Source of the DNA: RGIG1666 sp045595745
GTDB lineage: Bacteria > Bacillota > Clostridia > UBA1381 > UBA9506
Assembly: GCA_045595745.1 (NCBI GenBank)
Contig: JAZOBB010000059.1
Location: forward strand, 1 to 9,094
Length of the DNA stretch: 9,094 bases
Direction of reading: 5' to 3'
A model generated the notes under the pieces. The model was not told where the DNA came from. It made no database searches and saw nothing but the letters and a program-made list of their open reading frames with translations. Below are positions 6,002-9,094 of this stretch, piece after piece (position 1 is the first letter of the stretch; each line of letters opens with the position of its first letter). A program made the position numbers and the translations under genes.

Positions 6002-6241
6002 ATGAAATACCCTATAGTTTTAAATGTTGTTCCCCAAGACGATTATAGTGTAGTCGTCACATTTGAAACCGGCGAAACAAAAAAATTCAATGTTAAACCA
6101 TATATTTGCGGAGATTGGTTTGGTCAGTTCGAAGATGTTTCTGTATTCAATACAGTTCGTCCGTGCGGAAATACTATTGAATGGGCTAATGGTCAGGATA
6201 TAGCACCGCACGAATTATATGAATTATCGGTGGCTATTTAA
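6002..6241 (+). CDS. DUF2442 domain protein
   Basis: A 79-aa protein that fits the DUF2442 family end to end. It has an N-terminal beta strand region (PIVLNVVPQDDYSVVVTFETGETKKFNVKPY), then the typical FxxVRPCGNTIEWANGQDIAPHELYE ending. Family members are small, and some resemble the N-terminal domain of nickel-regulator-like proteins, but their role is unproven. AGGAGGTG (5989-5996) overlaps the DUF4160 stop codon and lies 5-6 nt before the ATG, so the two genes are translated as a pair. The next small gene starts 2 nt after this stop. The gene appears intact. Confidence 0.85.
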   Translation: MKYPIVLNVVPQDDYSVVVTFETGETKKFNVKPYICGDWFGQFEDVSVFNTVRPCGNTIEWANGQDIAPHELYELSVAI

Positions 6242-6243
6242 TT

Positions 6244-6447
6244 ATGGATAAAATTTCTAATGAAAAATCAAATGCAATTAACGAGCTTATGGAAAAACTT
6301 GCCGATGGAGAAAAATCCGCAAAAGAAAACGGTTGGTTAGCTAATGATGAGACCTTATCGGCAATTAGAGAAGGTCAAAAAATTATTGATAGTTACAAAA
6401 GTCGCTTTAATACTGCTGATGAAATGTTTACTGATTTGAATATATAA
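6244..6447 (+). CDS. Small antitoxin-like protein (RelB/Phd-like C-terminus)
   Basis: A 67-aa acidic protein starting 2 nt after the DUF2442 stop; GGTGG about 10 nt upstream is a poor ribosome binding site, so translation is probably coupled. The stretch LMEKLADGEKSAKENGWLANDETLSAIREGQKIIDSYKSRFNTADEMFTDL (residues 15-65) resembles toxin-binding tails of RelB/DinJ-type and related antitoxins, where an NxETLxAIxEGxKI helix is followed by SxEELFxDL. A clear N-terminal ribbon-helix-helix or Phd DNA-binding domain is not visible. No RelE/YoeB/HigB-like toxin is next to it, so if it is an antitoxin its partner must be DUF4160/DUF2442 or lie elsewhere. The assignment is by pattern only. Confidence 0.5.
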   Translation: MDKISNEKSNAINELMEKLADGEKSAKENGWLANDETLSAIREGQKIIDSYKSRFNTADEMFTDLNI

Positions 6448-6454
6448 TAAGAAT

Positions 6455-6487
6455 AATCCCTCAAGGAACAAAATTCCTTGAGGGATT
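6455..6487 (+). terminator. Terminator hairpin of the DUF4160 operon
   Basis: A perfect 14-bp stem (6455-6468 with 6474-6487, core CCCTCAAGG/CCTTGAGGG) with loop CAAAA is followed by a short T tract (ATTTTAAC). It lies 8 nt after the third gene of the operon. The same stem sequence recurs at 8041-8080. Confidence 0.8.
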
Positions 6488-6553
6488 TTAACATTTATTC
6501 TTAGAATTTGAACTATGGTACTGTTTGTATATGTATATTAATTACTCTTAAAG

Positions 6554-6625
6554 TGCAAACTAATTGCAAACAAACTTCTAAAAAGGTGCAAATAATACTT
6601 TTAAATACTTGCTTTTTAGTGCAAG
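6554..6625 (+). repeat. TGCAA repeats spaced in multiples of 11 bp
   Basis: TGCAAA occurs at 6554, 6565 and 6587, and TGCAAG at 6620. Start-to-start distances are 11, 22 and 33 bp. The last copy is also half of an inverted repeat (CTTGC at 6608-6612 with GCAAG at 6621-6625) inside the spacer of the ATPase promoter. This arrangement suggests a helically phased protein binding region upstream of and over the promoter; the binder is unknown. Confidence 0.45.
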
Positions 6626-6637
6626 TTATGCTACAAT
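6609..6637 (+). promoter_or_regulatory. Sigma-A promoter of the DUF4143 ATPase
   Basis: TTGCTT (6609-6614), 17 nt, TACAAT (6632-6637) with TG at 6629-6630 making an extended -10. It starts transcription about 25 nt before the ATG. The CTTGC/GCAAG inverted repeat (6608-6625) covers the -35 and spacer, the position of a typical repressor operator. Confidence 0.65.
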
Positions 6638-6667
6638 AATTATTAATTAAATTCTGGAGGTTTTCTT

Positions 6668-8029
6668 ATGGAACGAAATGCAACGCAAAAATTGGTTGAT
6701 TGGAATAATAACAAACGCAAAAAACCTTTGATTGTGTGGGGCGCAAGGCAGGTTGGCAAAACATACCTTATCAGAGACATATTTGCTGAGACTTTTTATA
6801 AAGATAACTATATCTACATTGATTGCAAAATCGAAGACGAAATTCGCAATTTTTGTGCCGACACTGCAAATGCAGGGAAGATAATAGAATATATTTCTTT
6901 GCTTAAAGGCAAAAAAATAACCGAAAACACATTGTTGATATTTGACGAAGTACAGGAATGTCCCAACATAATATCTTCACTTAAATATTTTTGCCAGGAT
7001 TTCAGAGAAATTCCTGTTATAGCTTCCGGTTCTATGGTACGTATAAAAATTCAAAGAGAAACTCATAAAAGAGGTGCTGGAGATAGTGGCAAGTTTCTTT
7101 TCCCTGTAGGTAAAATAAACCAGATTACGGTTTATCCGATGACCTTTGATGAATTCCTTATGAACAGTAATAAAATGCTGTATGATACCATTAAAACCGC
7201 ATACGAAAACAAAAAGCCGCTTGATTCTAAAATTCACGAGCTTGCAATGGAGCAAGTATATAAATATTTGCTTGTAGGCGGTATGCCCGAAGCAGTGGAA
7301 ACTTATATTGATGATGATAATCTTTTTGAATCAAGAGAAATACTGAAAGTTCTTTATGATAATTATCTCTCGGATATGGACTTGTATCAAGCAAGCCGCG
7401 AGGCTGTTCTCCGTTCTCGCACATTGTTCTCAAATATCTATAAGGAACTTAATAAGGAGTCTAAAAACTTTTCGCCGGGACTTATTGAGGAAAAGAGCAA
7501 AACGAGAGATTTCGCCACATCTATTCAGTGGCTGACTATGGCACATATTATAAACCAATCATTTCAGTTAAAAGAGCATATTACAACACCTCTTATGACC
7601 GATAATGAAAGTAATTTCCGCTTGTTTTTAGGCGATATAGGTATGTTCTCATACCAAAGCGGTATCAACGCAGCATCTTTTGTGTCCAATGATAAAGAGA
7701 ACACATTATCAGGAATTTTCTTTGAAAATTTTGTGGCGAATGAGCTTGTTGCAAAAGACCATAAATTGTTTTATTGGAAAGGAAAATTTTCTGCCGAACT
7801 TGAATTTATCATAGAATCGGATAACAAGTTGTATCCGATAGATGTAAAAAAAGGCAGAGGCACCTTAAATTCTCTGGAAAAGTTTGCAAACCATAATAAA
7901 TTTGAGTTTGCAATAAAAGTTTCAAAAAACAACTATGGTTACAGTAGCGAACAAAAACTTTTAACAGTACCGTTTTATTTCTTTCCGTTTATTGCAAAAG
8001 ACCTAGCAAACGGAACTATGAAAATTTGA
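6668..8029 (+). CDS. AAA ATPase with C-terminal DUF4143 domain
   Basis: A 453-aa P-loop ATPase of the AAA_14/DUF4143 type, intact from end to end. Walker A is GARQVGKT (25-32), Walker B LLIFDE (89-94), and a sensor-like ASGS at 119-122 is followed by FPVGKINQITVYPMTFDEFL, a hallmark of the group. The DUF4143 region has a PD-(D/E)XK-like arrangement: E353, E379 (in AELEFI) and D392-V-K394-K-G (PIDVKKG). Such proteins are common in gut Clostridia, often in variable regions; their substrate is unknown and nuclease activity is unproven. GGAGG lies 7 nt before the ATG. The gene has its own promoter with repeats in front, and matching hairpins lie on both sides of the unit (6455-6487 and 8041-8080), so it is a free-standing cassette. 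Confidence 0.92.
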   Translation: MERNATQKLVDWNNNKRKKPLIVWGARQVGKTYLIRDIFAETFYKDNYIYIDCKIEDEIRNFCADTANAGKIIEYISLLKGKKITENTLLIFDEVQECPNIISSLKYFCQDFREIPVIASGSMVRIKIQRETHKRGAGDSGKFLFPVGKINQITVYPMTFDEFLMNSNKMLYDTIKTAYENKKPLDSKIHELAMEQVYKYLLVGGMPEAVETYIDDDNLFESREILKVLYDNYLSDMDLYQASREAVLRSRTLFSNIYKELNKESKNFSPGLIEEKSKTRDFATSIQWLTMAHIINQSFQLKEHITTPLMTDNESNFRLFLGDIGMFSYQSGINAASFVSNDKENTLSGIFFENFVANELVAKDHKLFYWKGKFSAELEFIIESDNKLYPIDVKKGRGTLNSLEKFANHNKFEFAIKVSKNNYGYSSEQKLLTVPFYFFPFIAKDLANGTMKI

Positions 8030-8040
8030 TTGTATAAGGA

Positions 8041-8080
8041 AGAATCCCTCAAGGAAATATGCTGTTCCTTGAGGGATTCT
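8041..8080. terminator. Hairpin after the ATPase, same stem as at 6455
   Basis: A perfect 16-bp stem (8041-8056 with 8065-8080) and 8-nt loop contains the same AATCCCTCAAGGAA arm as the hairpin at 6455-6487. It sits 11 nt after the ATPase stop and 1 nt from the stop of the converging small gene, the place of a bidirectional terminator. However, neither side has a real T-run, so a repeated palindrome is an alternative reading. Confidence 0.6.
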
Positions 8081-8081
8081 A

Positions 8082-8234
8082 TTACTTATTGCCAACATGC
8101 TTTGATGTGTGACATTTTTTTCTGATTAAAGCTGCCATTTTATTTCGTTCAACCTCAGTTATAACACCTTTTTCAAACAAAATATTATTAAAATAATTAA
8201 GCCATATTTCTTTAGCATTAGTGGTACCTGTAAT
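8082..8234 (-). CDS. Small SHOCT-like mobile-element-type protein, ATT start
   Basis: The best-supported reading starts at codon ATT (8234-8232): a perfect AAAGGAGGTG (complement of 8241-8250) places its GGAGG 8 nt upstream. The product would be 50 aa, (M)TGTTNAKEIWLNYFNNILFEKG then ITEVERNKMAALIRKK. The FEKGVITEVERNKM segment resembles SHOCT-like short helices and small proteins often found beside clostridial site-specific recombinases; this is recalled family resemblance, not proof. An ATG in frame 23 codons upstream (8303) has no ribosome binding site, and the ribosome binding site would then be inside the gene. Either ATT is used as a rare start, or an ATG was mutated and the gene is dead. 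It converges on the ATPase and lies next to the broken protease gene. Confidence 0.5.
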   Translation of the reverse strand: MTGTTNAKEIWLNYFNNILFEKGVITEVERNKMAALIRKKCHTSKHVGNK

Positions 8235-8240
8235 GTCACA

Positions 8241-8262
8241 CACCTCCTTTAAAATTATTATA
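8241..8262 (-). promoter_or_regulatory. Shine-Dalgarno and -10 box of the small leftward gene
   Basis: Read leftward, TATAAT (complement of 8257-8262) is followed by AAAGGAGGTG (complement of 8241-8250). No good -35 lies 17 nt upstream (TGTTTA), so the promoter call is weak. If this is the -10 box, transcription would start within or next to the ribosome binding site. The Shine-Dalgarno match is full length and fixes the expected start at the ATT codon. Confidence 0.4.
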
Positions 8263-8312
8263 TGCACAATAAAATAATTTAAACATTTTGCATGTTCTTT
8301 CATAAATATAAT

Positions 8313-8621
8313 TACGTTCAGCTAAAAGCATATCCTAAAGGCGAAAGCAGTACATATAATAAATATCCTCTGTTTTAAAAAGGATATACTGCATCACTGC
8401 CCAAAGATACTATCGAAGACGGCGAAGGCTATGTCGATATGTCTGCAATAGGCGGCTTTTCAGGTTCACCAATATTTTTAGATAACGACAAACTAAAGTT
8501 TCTCGGTGTGTTGGTCGGCGGTTTGGCAGACGATAGCAACGACTGCTCAACTATAAGCCTTTATGTGCCGTCATATAAGATATTTGAGCTTGCAAAAGAT
8601 GAAAATACCAATAAAGAATAA
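8313..8621 (+). pseudogene. 3' remnant of a trypsin-like serine protease gene
   Basis: In one frame the sequence reads YVQLKAYPKGESSTYNKYPLF-stop-KGYTASLPKDTIEDGEGYVDMS, then AIGGFSGSPIF and LGVLVGGLADDSNDCSTISLYVPSYKIFELAKDE. GGFSGSP carries the nucleophile Ser of the trypsin-like (S1 chymotrypsin-fold) family. The block YPxG...PLF[KR]KGYTAS is a familiar element of bacterial trypsin-like peptidases. The stop (TAA, 8376-8378) falls exactly where a Lys or Arg is expected and one base change would restore AAA. The His and Asp parts of the triad would lie further upstream, where unrelated sequence stands instead. So the gene is both truncated at 5' and interrupted. An internal ATG at 8439 could give a 60-aa piece, but no ribosome binding site supports it. 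Confidence 0.75.
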
Positions 8622-8628
8622 AGATAAA

Positions 8629-8663
8629 GCGAGGACTTCCATAGCGGAAGTCCTCGCAATTTT
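8629..8663 (+). terminator. Terminator after the protease remnant
   Basis: A perfect 12-bp GC-rich stem (8629-8640 with 8646-8657, GCGAGGACTTCC arm) and loop ATAGC is followed by AATTTTG. It lies 7 nt after the stop of the protease remnant, so the 3' end of that old transcription unit is intact. Confidence 0.85.
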
Positions 8664-8686
8664 GTAATGTTTAAAATAATATTAAC

Positions 8687-8730
8687 GCCGCAACCCCTAG
8701 AATGAAGGGTTACGGCATTTTTGATTTTTC
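8687..8730 (+). terminator. Second terminator-like hairpin
   Basis: GCCGCAACCC (8687-8696) pairs with GGGTTACGGC (8707-8716) with one mismatch on the plus strand, which becomes a G-U pair in minus-strand RNA. On the plus strand it is followed by ATTTTTGATTTTT. It lies between the protease remnant and the leftward regulator and could end transcription from both, more efficiently rightward. Confidence 0.65.
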
Positions 8731-8743
8731 TCAATATATTATT

Positions 8744-9094
8744 TTATGAAATTTCATCATTTTTTAAATATTTTTGTTCTTTTATGACCTTTTCTTTAAT
8801 TCTAAGGCATCTATAAACTTCTATTACTGTTGTTCTGCTTTCTGAATGCAATTTTGACAAATCTAAATATCCATTTTGTGTAATAAGGCAATTAATATCA
8901 TTTTCACACAAGGCAGTAATGTTGTATTTATCGTCAAGTGCGTCTAAAAAATAGTTTATGCTCACATTAAAGCACTCCGCTATTTTATTCATCATATCAA
9001 TAGTAGGCATTCTGCACCCTGTTTCGTAATTTGACCAGCAACTGCGTGATATAAACAGTTTTTCTGCTACTTGTCCCTGAGTTAAGCCTGCGTT
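8744..9094 (-). CDS. XRE-family helix-turn-helix regulator (5' end outside window)
   Basis: DNA-binding transcriptional regulator of the XRE/HTH_3 (Cro/C1) family, running in from the right edge. The open frame continues upstream of the ATG at 9010 to the window end and reads NAGLTQGQVAEKLFISRSCWSNYETGCRMPTIDMMNKIAECFNVSINYFL. This is a nearly complete HTH_3 domain (TQxxVAEKLxIS recognition unit, SNYETGxRMP, ALxxxFNVSINYFL), so the ATG at 9010 lies inside the gene and is not its start. Helix 1 is cut off by the edge. After the domain come about 67 residues of mixed-charge sequence (DALDDKYNITALCEND through VIKEQKYLKNDEIS) that I do not recognise, perhaps a dimerisation or sensing part. Its target is not deducible. 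It converges on the protease remnant. Confidence 0.9.
   Translation of the reverse strand, partial: NAGLTQGQVAEKLFISRSCWSNYETGCRMPTIDMMNKIAECFNVSINYFLDALDDKYNITALCENDINCLITQNGYLDLSKLHSESRTTVIEVYRCLRIKEKVIKEQKYLKNDEIS

Noticed and set aside
9008..9010. ATG at 9010 as the start of the regulator
   Set aside because: The frame stays open to the window edge and encodes most of an HTH_3 domain upstream of it, so the gene begins beyond the edge.
1..9094. CRISPR array, tRNA, rRNA or riboswitch
   Set aside because: I found no regularly spaced repeat-spacer units, no tRNA cloverleaf or CCA-ended gene, and no rRNA segment. No leader has a riboswitch core I recognise; the TGCAA words are too short and uneven to be CRISPR repeats.

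Overview
The window looks like the chromosome of a low-GC, anaerobic, endospore-forming Clostridia-class bacterium. Evidence: an alpha/beta-type small acid-soluble spore protein with a sigma-G-like promoter, the sporulation protein YunB, a TepA/ClpP-like protease, rubrerythrin, formate-tetrahydrofolate ligase, and strong AAGGAGG-type ribosome binding sites throughout. I cannot name genus or species from the sequence alone.

Layout. (1) 1-373: the left edge carries the first ten codons of a leftward gene whose start resembles TnpV-type transposon proteins, then a small rightward ORF of unknown function. (2) 396-427: a perfect bidirectional terminator. (3) 443-5154: a compact leftward core block, read in the order yunB, nitroreductase, tepA, FlK-type thioesterase, fhs, rubrerythrin. 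The last four are close or overlapping (17-nt overlap tepA/thioesterase, 1-nt overlap thioesterase/fhs, 37-nt gap fhs/rbr), so co-transcription is likely. A long imperfect hairpin spans the nitroreductase stop and the tepA start. (4) 5292-5631: a rightward spore protein gene whose N-terminal two thirds is normal but whose C-terminus is replaced by an unrelated tail.

(5) About 5530-8310: an accessory islet. It has a rightward three-gene operon (DUF4160, DUF2442, a small antitoxin-like protein) with its own promoter and a hairpin at its end. Next comes a separately promoted AAA ATPase with a DUF4143 domain, preceded by TGCAA repeats spaced in multiples of 11 bp, and followed by a second hairpin with the same stem as the first. 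A small leftward ORF with a perfect Shine-Dalgarno sequence facing an ATT codon closes the islet. The DUF4160 gene has a one-base frameshift in a T7 run. (6) 8313-8621: the 3' remnant of a trypsin-like serine protease gene, lacking its N-terminal part and interrupted by a nonsense codon. Two terminators follow. (7) 8744-9094: the leftward 3' part of an XRE-family regulator running off the right edge.

The core genes give redox and oxygen protection (rubrerythrin, nitroreductase), one-carbon metabolism (fhs), a CoA-thioester hydrolase and sporulation functions. The islet sits between two broken genes and looks like the residue of mobile DNA insertions and deletions. Its most unusual content is the DUF4160/DUF2442/antitoxin-like operon next to a DUF4143 ATPase.
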